Source: Entamoeba invadens IP1
Lineage: Eukaryota > Evosea > Mastigamoebida > Endamoebidae
Reading direction: 5' to 3'
Length of the DNA stretch: 64,000 nucleotides
NCBI RefSeq assembly: GCF_000330505.1
Contig: NW_004191835.1
Location: 80,428-144,427, forward strand
Part shown: positions 10,079 through 21,497 of the stretch, in pieces
Numbering within the stretch: the stretch's first letter is position 1
How the letters are laid out: each line of letters begins with the position of its first letter
Translations under genes and position numbers: made by a program
The notes under the pieces: model-generated
What the model was told of the DNA's origin: nothing
The model's database searches: none
The model's input: only the letters and a program-made list of their open reading frames with translations

Positions 10079-12803
10079 TTAGTTTTTACAGTTTCTTAGT
10101 TTGTGTATAGTATTATCTTGTATAATTATCTTATTATAAATGTACTAATATATTATTTTTCTTATTTTTTCAAAAATCTTTGTCAAAAACTAGTAATTTA
10201 TTGTTTTTTATTAATTAATTATAATTGTAAAAATGGTGTTTAAAATAGAAAAGAACGTTAAAATTATAGTAGTTTGATATTAATTTATTTGTTAAAAATG
10301 GTTGATAAAGTATAAAAATATTAATAATAGAAGAAATGAATTTAAATAGGTTTGTTGTTATTAAGTAATTTTAATTTAGACAAACTTAAGTTTTAATAAA
10401 ATTGAATAAATGAAGTGATTTGAAACAAGAAGATATTCTTAAGCAATTATTCATATAAGTTTGATGTATGAAATGTTTATGATATGATAACATTATGAAT
10501 TGATGCTTATTAATAATTAAATCTTATTTACACAATTCATTTGTGTTTTTAAGGAAAGGATAATAAAAAATGTTGGCTGTGCTTGTGATATGTTATAAAT
10601 TAAATCGGTATTTGATATACACAATTGAGTATTCAATTGAAGACAATTAGAAGAATGAAAATATAGATCAACAGTTTTTAAAACACCAAAGCCAAATAAG
10701 TTACTTGAACGATAGTTGTGAAAGTAGACTTGCAAATGAAATTTCGGAAAACAATTAATATAATGGTACATGTAAATATTCATTTGTAAAACAAAGTGTA
10801 CAAAGCGTACAAAGTACACGATCGAGTCGTACGCAATTAACTTGGCACAAATTGAATTTGTTCATCACTTTGAAAATCCATTTGAATGCCAAGCTTTCTT
10901 TTATTCATTTTTTGACAAATTGGCTTGCTTATGAAAATATTGGTCTTATTTTCCATTGACCACGCGCAAATAAAAGAAGCGTTTACTTGTGTTCCCGTTG
11001 CTTTTCGAAAGATAAAGAATGAGACCAAAATGGACACAAATCACCAAATACTATTTGGTTTTGATTTATTTGAGTTTGATCGGCATTCATAACTATGTGG
11101 TATATTAACGTTAGTTTTACGTATTAAAAACGAAAAAATGGTGGACTGCGTTTTATTTTGCTGAATTTCTTCAAACATAATTTGTTCCCTTCGAAAACAA
11201 GAGTGCACGTTAGTTCAATTTGTAATTAAAGAAAAAGTTGTATGGTGATTCATCGCCAAATCTGGATGCAAACTCATCCAAATTTCGGCGATATTAATGT
11301 AGCCGTTAATACATTTTTAAACTTTAATGTTGTAAAGAATAAGTTCTTCATTTTTTATTTTGAAAAACGCAAGACCGAAAAGTGTGAAGTGGAACTGCTC
11401 AGGAGCATCAACAGAGAGACAATCAAAAAATAAATTGACAAACTTCGTCAAATCCCAAAGAAAGAACATTTTATCTTTCTAATACATTATTAAATACATT
11501 TATTTATTTATTTATTATGACATTTATTTTGTTAAGTAATGTGGGACATTTCGAACATATCGCCGTATTATTTTATTTATAAACAGGGTGCTCTTTTCTT
11601 TGATTTTATGGGGGTTTTATATAAAAAAATAACTTCTTTTATTCATTTAAAAACACTGTTTTTCAATCGCTCGTTTCATATTACTGTATTATAAATTTAC
11701 TATAAAATGTCACTCAAAGTAATATTGAATTGTATTCATAAAACATCATCGTTTAGAATGATGCTGTAAATAGAAAAGTATAGCATTTTTATTATATTAG
11801 CATATTTCAATGTATCCAGATTTCGGGAAACTGGTGCGATCCATAATTAGTGAACCACCACAAAGATTTCCAAATACCTCTGATAAACTTTTCCAACAGC
11901 AACTGTTGCTAATAAAAACATAAAAAAGTTTATATTATTAATAATAAAAAGTGGTGTGGATACAGTTGGAGACATTATAGGTATTATGCCTAAGTGAAGT
12001 CTTTTCACACTATTATTCTAAATGTCATTTGCACTGGCATCCCGAATGTTTTAATTGAAAATGTGAAATATTTATTCAATGTGAACTGGAAAAATTGTTT
12101 GGCACGTTGAATTCTCAAGTAATTCAGTCGTATAAACAATAGTTCATGTATTATATTTTTCAAATAAGAATGTGTGAATGACAGTATGTAGTTAACTTAC
12201 CCCGAACAATTAAATAGCTCATTGATTTTCCCTTTCTTTTTTGTTATAAGAAATACCAACCGTGCACGGCAAAAGTCGCTTTTTACTACAAATAGTTGAC
12301 AATGTTGAAAATCTTCATTTCTGCCGTTTCTATGCTTTTACCACATTTTAAACGAATAATTATATAAAAAAACTTTGAATTTACCAAAAATAAAAACGAC
12401 TGTCGATTTGAAATGCTGTGAACCTGGCATAGAAAGAGTTTTATTGTCAACTAAAAATAGAATTACTTAAAGAAACCATTCTTCACAAAAAGGACGGAAA
12501 TACCCTGAAGAAAAAACTTTGCATTTCTATTTTAAATTGTTCGGCTTGTGAAAAAAAAATTAATAAATTGGCACGCCAAAGTTGGTCGTCTTTCTACTAC
12601 CACGGAATTTTGGAAGATATAAATATGAACATGTTAACAACATATTCCATTGCGCCAGGACTCTTTTTTTAAACATGTGAAACAAAATAACTTTCTTGGA
12701 ATAGATAGTACAAAATTACTCTTCTTCATTTTTCTATGTATCGTAAAAAGAAAAACAAATCATTCAAAAGCTGACAGAAAAATGACTGAAAAGTCCAATT
12801 GCA
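10079..12803. other. Gene-poor 2.7 kb stretch
   Basis: There is no supported gene. Three short open frames occur (10517-10819 minus, 10837-11037 minus, 11242-11433 plus). The last spans a hairpin at 11252-11292 and is probably not coding. An imperfect fold-back lies at 12293-12453. The composition is typical intergenic AT-rich DNA, with slightly GC-richer islands around 10830-11300 and 12240-12640 that could be decayed genes or structured RNA. Confidence 0.5.
11252..11292. repeat. Hairpin-forming inverted repeat
   Basis: The arm ATCGCCAAATCTGGATG (11252-11268) is nearly complementary to CATCCAAATTTCGGCGAT (11275-11292), with one mismatch and one bulged base around a six-base loop. The function is unknown. 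Confidence 0.6.
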
Positions 12804-13382
12804 ATGATGGATAATGACAAGCCACATAACAGTTCTGTCATCAAGAAGCAACAAGAAGCGCGCAACTTACAGTCGGACCTTGAGTGTGTACTTCTTGCTC
12901 TTCTCTCTTCAAAGTACAAATTCACAATTGCAAAACCACAGAAGAAGGCAGAATACTCGAGACAATTTATTAAAGTGAAAAATATGATTAAATTCGATGA
13001 CCTGAATTTTACATTCCATGTTCAAAAATTTTTCAAGAAGTGCAGTTTGGAGTCGATTTCACTCTCCCTTAAAAATGGTCTTACTCAAAAAACCGCCAAA
13101 AGAAGATCACAAGCGTATAAAAGAAGACTTGCACTTCATTTATTTGAAGACTTGTTACTCGAAGATGGTTTTCTAATAACAACTCACAAAGAAAATCGGG
13201 AAGGGATTATAGGCGATGTCACTATATATAAAAACAACCTTCCATCATTCTCTAAAAATGATATCCAAAATATAGGGCCTGTCATATGGGATTTCCTCAA
13301 TGAACGACTCGGTTCTTCCTTGCAAGTCACTATCGACTTTTCTGAACTCTCCTGTTTCCTCAATACCCAAACCAATCTGTAA
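12804..13382 (+). CDS. Orphan protein, helical and Lys/Arg-rich
   Basis: This 192-residue product matches no family that I recognise. It opens with a Lys/Gln-rich helix, then a hydrophobic stretch (DLECVLLALLSSKYKF) and a basic central helix (KTAKRRSQAYKRRLALHLFEDLL), then a mixed strand region (GDVTIYKN). The order of elements parallels the orphan gene at 21498-22178, with a matching basic-then-hydrophobic helix (KNLKRRRDLNKAALSFNSIF), which suggests distant paralogues. The ATG at 12804 follows a stop-closed frame. The gene stands alone between large AT-rich spacers. A nuclear or DNA-binding role is possible but unsupported. Confidence 0.6.
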   Translation: MMDNDKPHNSSVIKKQQEARNLQSDLECVLLALLSSKYKFTIAKPQKKAEYSRQFIKVKNMIKFDDLNFTFHVQKFFKKCSLESISLSLKNGLTQKTAKRRSQAYKRRLALHLFEDLLLEDGFLITTHKENREGIIGDVTIYKNNLPSFSKNDIQNIGPVIWDFLNERLGSSLQVTIDFSELSCFLNTQTNL

Positions 13383-13848
13383 ATCTTGTGAAGATATTGT
13401 GTTATTCGTGTTTTGGGTTTGGATGTAATTTTCCACCACGAAATTTATAAGTAGTGTTCTATTATAAGAGTGTCTAACTATTTTCTATAATGGGATACGT
13501 GTTTCCAATATAATTTATTTTATAATTTATTTTATTATTACTTAGTAGTTCTTAATTCAGGAAATCAAGGATTTTTCGTTTTAGATTGAAAACAATGAAG
13601 TTTTTTAAATTGACATTTACGATATTTTATAGTAAAACATCGGGATATTGGCATCCAATGATCATAAACTATTTTCATTCGATTGTTTTATAACAACACA
13701 ATGTTATTCGAATCCCATTATATTTCTAGTAAAAATGTTATTCATTGTTGTACAACAAATTCTATAATTAATTATCGAAAGAACCATAAAGCAACAGTAC
13801 ATTTAGTTATACATTAATAATAAAATAAACTAGACGTAACAAAAGCAG
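13383..13848. other. Convergent intergenic spacer
   Basis: This is the 3' flank of both neighbouring genes. It is AT-rich, and I see no gene or notable motif apart from small palindromes such as TTGTTGTACAACAA near 13745. Confidence 0.5.
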
Positions 13849-14838
13849 TTACTGAGATAAACACTTGAAAATTGTATGATCTAAGGCTTCCTTAGCAGTG
13901 AGTCTTTTTTGGTGATCAAGGACGAGGAGTTTGTCCATCAAGTCGAAAACAGTGTTGTCGACCAAAGCTTCATTAGTATCATTTTTGAAGGTTTCCCACT
14001 TGATTCTTTTCTTTCCGAGTAATTGTTCTCTCAGTCTTTTTTCGAGAGTTAAATTATAAGTCTTTTCATATTCAAGGAACTCGTCGGAGCCTAAGACGTC
14101 GATAATTTTGACGAGTTGGTCGTTGTTGTTTGCGCCTTTAAATAAGGGGTCTTTCAATAGAAACATTGTCGCTATCATACATCCGACACTCCACATATCT
14201 AAGGAGTAGTCGTACTCTTGGAAGTCTACTAAGAGTTCTGGGCCTTTATAAAACCTCGACGCGACACGGACGTTGTATTGTGTCCCCGGCTTATAAAACT
14301 CGGCAAGCCCCCAATCGATCAAACGAAGCTTTTTAGTCTTAGGATCGATCATCACGTTGTGCGGCTTAATGTCGCGATGCATGATTCCCATCGAATGAGT
14401 GTAGTCGAGTGCCTTTAAGAGCTCGCGGAGGTAATAGCACAGCTCGACGTGTGAAAGTGTCCGATATAACGTTCTGAAGTCGACATTATCGACGTATTCC
14501 ATTACTAAAGCAGGCGTCCGTGTCGACGGTTCCATGACGACATCATATAATTGAATGATATTCGGCCCATCTCTTAAGTCTTCAAGTATTAAAATCTCAC
14601 GATTGAACTTCTTCGACTTGACAGGCTTCAAGACTTTAATCGTACATGGGACATTCTGTTCAACTACAACTCCTTCAAAGACATCACTGTATTTCCCTCG
14701 ACCTAATTTCCGGACTATTTGATACGGATCTTGTACTCCCCACTCTATATGGACATTTTCATAGTCATAGTATGACTCTGGATGGGATGATAAAACATCA
14801 CAATACACTCGCGACTTACTCGGAGGACGAGAACTCAT
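13849..14838 (-). CDS. CK2A: Casein kinase II catalytic subunit alpha
   Basis: This 329-residue Ser/Thr kinase is CK2 alpha. The glycine loop LGRGKYSDVFEG is followed by the ATP-binding lysine in TIKVLKPVKSKK. The catalytic loop is HRDIKPHNVMID. The magnesium loop is DWG rather than DFG (RLIDWGLAEFYKPG), a hallmark of CK2. The activation segment VRVASRFYKGPELLVD and the later SLDMWSVGCM also match. The length agrees with the family. CK2 phosphorylates acidic sites in many nuclear and cytosolic proteins and normally pairs with a beta subunit, which is not in this window. No intron is present. The start at 14838 gives the family-typical N-terminus. Confidence 0.96.
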   Translation of the reverse strand: MSSRPPSKSRVYCDVLSSHPESYYDYENVHIEWGVQDPYQIVRKLGRGKYSDVFEGVVVEQNVPCTIKVLKPVKSKKFNREILILEDLRDGPNIIQLYDVVMEPSTRTPALVMEYVDNVDFRTLYRTLSHVELCYYLRELLKALDYTHSMGIMHRDIKPHNVMIDPKTKKLRLIDWGLAEFYKPGTQYNVRVASRFYKGPELLVDFQEYDYSLDMWSVGCMIATMFLLKDPLFKGANNNDQLVKIIDVLGSDEFLEYEKTYNLTLEKRLREQLLGKKRIKWETFKNDTNEALVDNTVFDLMDKLLVLDHQKRLTAKEALDHTIFKCLSQ

Positions 14839-15604
14839 GGAAATTATTTTTTTGGAGTTTTTCTTTTTTTTTCATCTTTATAACATTTAAAAAAAAGGGT
14901 TTTTTGTGTTGAACAAATTTTGGTTATTCAAAATGTTATTGTTAAAGGAAATAACATTTTTAATACCATTGTTTGTTGGTTGTAAAAAAGTAAAAATATA
15001 TTATTAAGAATGTACTATTCATGTATTATTAATTAATGAAAATATAAATGGAAGACGTCATTACTAAATAATTGTTATACATATATTTTATTATTTTGAC
15101 TTTTTAATATTTGTTTTAATTAATTATTATATTTAAATAATACTTTTGATACATAAAAATTTTGATTATAATATAATTCAATAAGTATTTTATAATACAA
15201 TTATTATGTATTAAAAATTATAGTAAGTAATATTATAGTAAAAATAAAAATGGTAGTAGAAGTTTGACTTCTTCGATAACGATGAGTTTTGAAAACCTCA
15301 AATACCAACTGATTATTCCTCAAGCTACGAACTACAAAATTTGATAAACCAAAAAAAGCTTAAACGAGATCGATTTTAATATCCTGAAATTGTCCTCAGC
15401 AGAAAAGGAAGTTCGTTTGGTGTGGAGGTTGTCACTTTCCGAATAGTAAAAGTGTAGTAAAACGAACGAAGGGAATAGTATCTCAAAAAAAAGAGATTGA
15501 AAAAACGAGCGAATAAAAGGAAGGGAGATTTCTAGAAAGATAAAACGAGAAGGGCAGAGAAGAACCCTGGTGATAAGAAGGAACTTGAGAACTCAAAAAC
15601 GCAA
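14839..15604. other. Divergent intergenic region, CK2 alpha / 14-3-3
   Basis: Most of 14900-15260 is nearly pure AT. From 15260 to 15604 the composition is more balanced and probably forms the 14-3-3 promoter and leader, including the AACCCTG motif. A stretch near 15275-15350 has weak C/D-box-like spacing but no convincing snoRNA. Confidence 0.5.
15563..15569 (+). promoter_or_regulatory. AACCCTG element ahead of 14-3-3
   Basis: GAAGAACCCTGGTG sits 36 bases before the 14-3-3 start codon. The same GAAGAACCCTG string occurs ahead of the RRM-like gene at 24546-24556. The role as a core promoter element is inferred. Confidence 0.45.
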
Positions 15605-16330
15605 ATGGCTGAATCACGCGAGGATTGTGTCTTGCTCTCCAAGTTGGCGGAGCAAAGTGAAAGATATGAGGAGATGGTCCTCTACATGAAGAAGGTCGCT
15701 GCATTGAACACTGAGTTGTCAGTAGAAGAGAGAAACCTTCTTTCTGTTGCCTACAAAAACGTTATTGGTTCAAGAAGAGCTTCATGGAGAATCATTAGCT
15801 CGATGGAACAAAAGGAACAGACTAAGGGCAACGAGAAGCATGTTGAAATTATTAAGGGCTACAGAGCTAAAATCGAGAAGGAACTCTCGGAGAAGTGCGA
15901 GGACGTCTTAGCCGTTATCAGAGACAACTTGTTACCAAACACTACAACCAACGAAGGAAAAGTTTTCTATAAAAAGATGGAAGGCGACTACTATAGATAC
16001 TACGCCGAATTCACTGTCGACGAGAAACGACAAGAAGTCGCTAATAAGTCACTCGAGGCTTACACTGAAGCGACGAAAATCTCAGACGCAGAACTCCCAC
16101 CAACTCATCCAATCAGACTGGGCCTTGCTCTCAACTTCTCCGTCTTCTACTATGAAATTATGAACGAGGCTGATAAGGCTTGCCAATTGGCTAAACAAGC
16201 TTTCGACGACGCTATGCAAAAGCTCGACGACGTCCCAGAAACTAACTACAAGGACTCCACCCTCATCATGCAATTACTCAGAGACAACTTGACTTTGTGG
16301 ACCTCCGACGGAGGAGACGCAGATGAGTAA
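15605..16330 (+). CDS. 14-3-3 protein
   Basis: This 241-residue adaptor binds phosphoserine/phosphothreonine peptides as a dimer. The two family signatures are present: the N-terminal-half helix with [20 protein letters not shown] and the C-terminal-half motif [21 protein letters not shown]. The intervening [20 protein letters not shown] is also typical, as is the acidic tail GGDADE. The basic residues that line the phosphopeptide groove (Lys in the first third, RRASWR, and RYYAEF preceded by Y-Y-R) are retained. No intron is present. The leader carries an AACCCTG element. Identification is certain; the isoform cannot be assigned. Confidence 0.97.
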   Translation: MAESREDCVLLSKLAEQSERYEEMVLYMKKVAALNTELSVEERNLLSVAYKNVIGSRRASWRIISSMEQKEQTKGNEKHVEIIKGYRAKIEKELSEKCEDVLAVIRDNLLPNTTTNEGKVFYKKMEGDYYRYYAEFTVDEKRQEVANKSLEAYTEATKISDAELPPTHPIRLGLALNFSVFYYEIMNEADKACQLAKQAFDDAMQKLDDVPETNYKDSTLIMQLLRDNLTLWTSDGGDADE

Positions 16331-16629
16331 GAAATCTATTTCATTTTTTTCTCTTTTTCTGGTTTTCTATTTTTTTATTAGAGGTTTTCTTGCAGTCGTA
16401 CTTTTTTGAAGGATTTTTACGGCTGAAAGTGACACTTTTTTGTCTTTTATTATTTGCTTTGTTATTCTGTTTCTTTATAGTATTTTTATTATTCTTATTA
16501 TTTAATAAGTATTCATATTTCATTCGTATTAATAATAATAAATTTGTTATTTGATATAGTTCCAAAGAAGTTTTTTGCTCTTTAATTTTTTTTTTTGTAA
16601 ATTGGAAAAAACTTGAAATGAATTATTAG

Positions 16630-18295
16630 ATGGAAAGAAGAATGAATAATACACGCGCATCACCATCAAGACAGTACGGACTGTTTGATCAAAAAAGAGG
16701 AGAAAAGAAAAGAGGAGGAAAGGGAAGAGGCGGTTTTTCGAATTCGAGAGGAGAACAGCAGGAAAGAGGACACGAGAAACGTAGAGATCCATTTGAAGAT
16801 CCACAAAGTGAGAAAGACAGCTTTGGGGAAAGAGAAATAAGAGATGACGGAAAGAGAAGATATGACAGAAATTCAAGAGGAGGAAGACAAAGCACGGAGA
16901 GAAGATATAAAACTCAACGAACGACAGAAACAAAGGAAAATAGTGAAGGAAAGTCACAAATTACCGAAAATCTCGAGATTGAGAAAAGTCAGAAAAATGA
17001 CGAGAAACGTCAAAGAAATGAGAAGAGGAGGAAAGAAGGAAGAGAACAGCGAAAGGCCCGGATGGAAATGCAACGAGAAAATGAGAAGAAAATGGTCGAG
17101 GAGATGGCTAAAGAAACTTGGAAGCCAAGAAGAAATGACGTCAACGACGTTATTAAAGAGGTCAAAGACTCCATGACCGACCTAGATAAGAATAAACCAA
17201 CCGAGGAAATGTGTGGGGCAAACGACTTACTGGAGTACTTGTACTCAAAACAATTTGCGCCATGGGAAGTAGGAAAGGACGGAGTGCCCAACCCTATTTT
17301 GATTGTCAAACCCTATAAGAGACGAACAAGCGCAAATGAGGAAAGTCCGTGTGACTTCAGAACAGAGGCGGCACTCTGCGACTCGCTTGCATTTTTGCTG
17401 AAAATTATGGACGATCCAAAGTTTGAAAACATCCCACTCGATGACAAATTTATTTATGTGTCGGAGCGGATTAGATCGATTCATACGGATATCATACACG
17501 AAGGATATGTCTCAGTACAAATATTTGACATAACAAGAGCCGTCATCAAATTCTGTTTGTTTTTTCTACTTTTGTTACTATTAATTGCACTCTTTTTAGA
17601 TATGACAAATAGATGCGTTTTACTCATTCATGATCAATTCAGACAATTTCGATTACGCGAAACAACAATTGAAACAATGGATGTTGACTTTACGACAACT
17701 TTACAAACACATCAATAGAATCAAAAACGAGGAAGACATTAACTACATATTGGAAGATATTGAAAATGATACTTACGACCAAGTGCTGATCATGAACCAA
17801 GTCCAGATACAAGAAATGTTAGATGGACAGAACGAGTTTGATGGTGTATTGTTGATGATAGAGATCAACGAAGCAATCAAGAACTGCGAATACGGAAGGT
17901 TGAAAACGCTTTTGAAAGAGATCCCTGTCAGTATCGACACTATCGTTTTTCATGCCGTTTTTAGAATGCGGCTTATCGAGATGAGGCACTTAGTTTTCAA
18001 GAAGTGGGTCGGGACAATGCAATTACCCATTCCCGTTTCTTTTGCCAAAGACGCGCTGCTCTACGATACTGAGAAGGAGTGTGTTGACGACTTGGTGTCG
18101 TGTGGAATTGATGTAAAAGATGGGACCTTCCTTGCTAAGGATTTCGACCTCCGTGATTGCAAACGTATCCCACGAAACAACTCTGAAATTTTAATTGGCG
18201 AACTCGAGGTTTCCAAAGCAGAGGTATGTGGAGACATTCCTTGGTCGGAGTTCTTCTTTGGGTGTGGGGAACAGTCTTCTGAAGTTACTGAATGA
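16630..18295 (+). CDS. SAC3/GANP/THP3-family protein, two exons
   Basis: Exons 16630-17554 and 17613-18295 join in phase across a 58-nt GTTTGT...TAG intron (535 residues). The first 180 residues are a highly charged, Arg/Lys/Glu-rich low-complexity region with RGG-like pieces (KGRGGFSNSRGEQQERG). A SAC3/GANP/THP3 region follows: FRTEAALCDSLAFLL, then FIYVSERIRSIHTDIIHEG, equivalent to the family's DRLRAIRQDLTIQ element, then VIKF+YAFYSFM across the splice junction. Family members scaffold mRNA export (TREX-2) or splicing-linked complexes and contain a PCI-like fold. It lies downstream of 14-3-3 on the same strand. The readthrough frame after 17554 that ends at 17718 is an unspliced artefact. 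Confidence 0.75.
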
Positions 18296-18361
18296 AAGAC
18301 TTTTATCGCTTATATTTTATTTATCCCGTTCATTTATTTCAATGGAAATAAATCAAACAAA

Positions 18362-19534
18362 TCAATAAGAATAACAGAGTAACCAAATGAGTATCAGCAC
18401 AAAGGTGAGAGCGATGTACATTGGTGAGAACGTCAACCAGACCGGCTTGTCTGCCACTTCCACATTCTTTTTCGGCAAAGTTTTGAGATTGTTCACTGTT
18501 AAGATTTCATCTGAAATTAAGTCATCCACCACCGCTGTGACATTCACTTCTCTGCTTCCCATTATTTGAAGTATTTCGATTTTCTCGAAAACAACCGTTT
18601 TAAGCGGGCAGTCGGTGATTTTGAGTGTCTTCACGGTGGTCCCATTGATTGTTTCAAGTGTTTTGCAGCACACAAACTCGGCGAGTTCGAGTTGTTTTGC
18701 TTCTTTCAGATCGACTCTTTTCAGTGCACTTGCATACCTCACAACAATAATCTTCAATTGATCGCCTGCAATGTATTCTGGGAACCCAAGTGGGTTTTCG
18801 ACTTCAAGAGAGAGTGTCTGGTCGACTGGGACGAATGCGCCTATAACGATGAGATGTGCCGCTTTGATCCCAAGGGTTTTAATTTTTCCTGTTAATACAA
18901 CGGCGTTATAGTTCTCGTTCAACGTGACTGTCTTTTCCGAGTCAAAACTTCCTTTCAGTTTCAAGTTGTGTGGGAGATAAAACTTCTGAATCTTCTGCTT
19001 GTAAAACTCGTAGACTGAGAGCTGAAGTGAAAGAAACTGATATGAAGCGCCGGAAGGCGTCATTATCGTTTCAGGAAGAATCAAAGAGCGTCGTTGAGGG
19101 ATCGACTCGTTTGTCTCTGAATTTCTCCCGGCGACTATGACGTTGTCGTGGATCTTGTACTTCTCAACGACTTCCTCGTCGAGACCAAAAACAATCAAAA
19201 CAACTTGAACTGTCGATGGAATGAATGCTAACAACTTGTCGAAGAGAATGAGTGTCTTTGGGTGCATGGAGAGTATAAGTCGTTGTGGAGGGGTTGTTTT
19301 ACACATTTTTGCAATAGACATGAAAATGTGAGGAAACCACCCAACGGAGAACATAACTTTCAAAATTTTTGTTTGTGGGAAGACAACAGTGTCGTCATCT
19401 GTAAAATAGACGGTGTGCGTCGATTGAACTGGAATTTCAAGGGTTTTGAACTTCTTTGATATGAAGAAATAAGGTGTAGGGTTCTCAACGTAAGAAAGTA
19501 TGTTTGAAAGACTTGGAACGTCAAGTGCCGTCAT
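18362..19534 (-). CDS. Tail-anchored protein of unknown function
   Basis: This 390-residue product starts with a possible F-box-like or adaptor segment (LDVPSLSNILSYVENPTPYFFISKKF). It continues as an irregular series of leucine/isoleucine-rich strands (TLKITDCPLKTVVFEKIEILQI) resembling a degenerate leucine-rich-repeat ladder. The last 25 residues contain a single hydrophobic segment (MYIALTFVLILIWLLCYSY) that ends the protein, which suggests a tail anchor in the ER or another internal membrane. No signal peptide is seen. It converges on the SAC3 gene, 66 bases away. Function is not recognised; the LRR assignment is tentative. Confidence 0.7.
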   Translation of the reverse strand: MTALDVPSLSNILSYVENPTPYFFISKKFKTLEIPVQSTHTVYFTDDDTVVFPQTKILKVMFSVGWFPHIFMSIAKMCKTTPPQRLILSMHPKTLILFDKLLAFIPSTVQVVLIVFGLDEEVVEKYKIHDNVIVAGRNSETNESIPQRRSLILPETIMTPSGASYQFLSLQLSVYEFYKQKIQKFYLPHNLKLKGSFDSEKTVTLNENYNAVVLTGKIKTLGIKAAHLIVIGAFVPVDQTLSLEVENPLGFPEYIAGDQLKIIVVRYASALKRVDLKEAKQLELAEFVCCKTLETINGTTVKTLKITDCPLKTVVFEKIEILQIMGSREVNVTAVVDDLISDEILTVNNLKTLPKKNVEVADKPVWLTFSPMYIALTFVLILIWLLCYSY

Positions 19535-21497
19535 CGTGTCTGTGTGAATTATCGAGTTTTGATTATAAATTGGAAAATTTTATGAAAAAGCGAGATTGAG
19601 ACGAACGGAAAGAATGTTATTTGCTTTTTTTTCATTTTGAGGTAAATGTTGACACAAAAAAGAAATTGAAAAGAGCAGAATAATTTTTTGATTAATTTTT
19701 GTAATAAAAATGTTATTTAAAGTGTTATTAAAAACAACATTTTTTGGGTTGTAAATACTTTTTAAAAAGTTTTTTTATTGAAGTGTTTTGTATGTGACTA
19801 TTAAAAACTCAAAATAAACACAATTTGAACTCTTTATTATCTTAAAGTCTTTGAAAAGCAAATGTTAAGATAATGTTAAACCTCCATTTAAATTACATTT
19901 TTGAAATTATTATGTGTTAATAACTTTAATTTTGTTCTAAATGTGTATTATTATAAAAAAGCAAGTTTTTTATGAACAATTGCATATCAATTTCAGAAAT
20001 TTATTAAAACCAATGAACACCCCAATCCAACAATTAATCTTATTAAGTCGGTCTTTTATTGGCAGTTTCTGGTAAATAATTGAAAATTCCACACAAAGAT
20101 TTTCAAATGTATTTAACCCAAGAAAAAACAAAACAGATATAGAAATTTTAAATTTAAAGGCAAAATTGTTATGGTTAACCTCATTAAATCCTTGTATTCC
20201 AAAACAACGTTTAATTCATTAGACATTTTTCTCTCTGTTTTTTATCCTGTTTTTGTAACATCAAAACAACAACTCAACAATTATTAATACTAAACATTGA
20301 ATCTTTATTTATTAAAATAAAGTTTGAGTGAAAGATATATATATTTATTATTAAAACTACGACTGATTTTTGTGAAGTTCTTCACCTTATTGTTTTTGAT
20401 TTTGTATTATTTTGTTGAGAGTTGATAAAAAGCTTCATAAAGTATCAAAATACTTTATACTTTCTTTGTTTAATTGCTTTGGACTCCATGAAACAAAATA
20501 TAATTGTTAGAGACAAAAAATTATCAACATATCTTTTTCGTGTATTTTTGGGAGTGAACAGTGTATCTATTAAATCTTGTAATTGATTCAAAAAAGTTAT
20601 TTTGTGTTGTAGTTGGGTAATGAAAAATAATAAAGTTTTTTATTTAAACAATTTACTTACGATTTTTGTGGATTAAAAAGTACCAGAAAATAATATTTTG
20701 GTTTTAATGAATCTTTTTCTTGATAGACCAAGAATCAAACTAACAATATTCGGAAAGTACCATTTCTGTGTCAAGTAGGTATTTAAATCATTTTTGAAGA
20801 TATAAGAAACCTTTTCACCGAATAACAAACTTTTCAAACGGCCAAATACTATAATTAATAATAATTATTAATAATAATTATAATAAATCATAATAAATTA
20901 TTGGTTTGATTTATTTTTATTAGTGAAAGAGGATTAAAGAATTTGAGAGATAAAATTGTTTTTAAAGTTCAATTACAGCCAATATCTGGGTATGGAGATG
21001 GCCCAAAATGATGACAGATAAGATTGTATGGTAAAGTCTATATAAGAATTTATACGAAAATGAAAACCATCCAAAAAGCCCTCAAAATAAATATTTTTTT
21101 AGCATTGATCCTCTCAAAAAATACCATTTTTGAGTTGAATTATTAGGCAAATCTGGTTTCAGTTTACACAAATTTTGTAATAAAATGCAATTTCAGAGTT
21201 ATTAGGGAAGTTGTGTGCTGTTATTTTAAAGATGCCAAAGAAGTTGCCATTTATTCTTAAATGACCAAAAAACTTTTAAAAAATAACAAAAATGAATAAA
21301 AGGTTCAAAAATGTCAAAAATAGAGTCAAAAAAATCAGATGAGCTTTATAAAGCAAAATTTTGCTTTTTAAAATGAACGTCAACCTAACAAAACAATGTA
21401 GCCAGTGTACTAGCCACAATAATAAATATATTTGATTGGATTTGACTTTTTAATAACGACATATTTAAACCAATTTAACACTATCTATTTCATAAGA
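19535..21497. other. Gene-free 1.9 kb AT-rich stretch
   Basis: Nothing coding is supported. The region is uniformly AT-rich, with simple repeats such as TAATTAATAATAATTATTAATAATAATTATAATAA around 20850-20885. It separates the tail-anchored gene from an orphan gene. Confidence 0.55.

Noticed and set aside
10517..11433. Three short open frames as possible genes
   Set aside because: They are at most 100 codons, have no motif, start at non-ATG codons or within AT-rich DNA, and one overlies a hairpin.
15275..15350. C/D-box snoRNA-like spacing upstream of 14-3-3
   Set aside because: Only a loose GATGA and CTGA pair, no terminal stem, no recognised guide.
16630..17718. SAC3-like protein ending at 17718
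   Set aside because: The tail after 17554 is intron readthrough; splicing to 17613 restores the family pattern.
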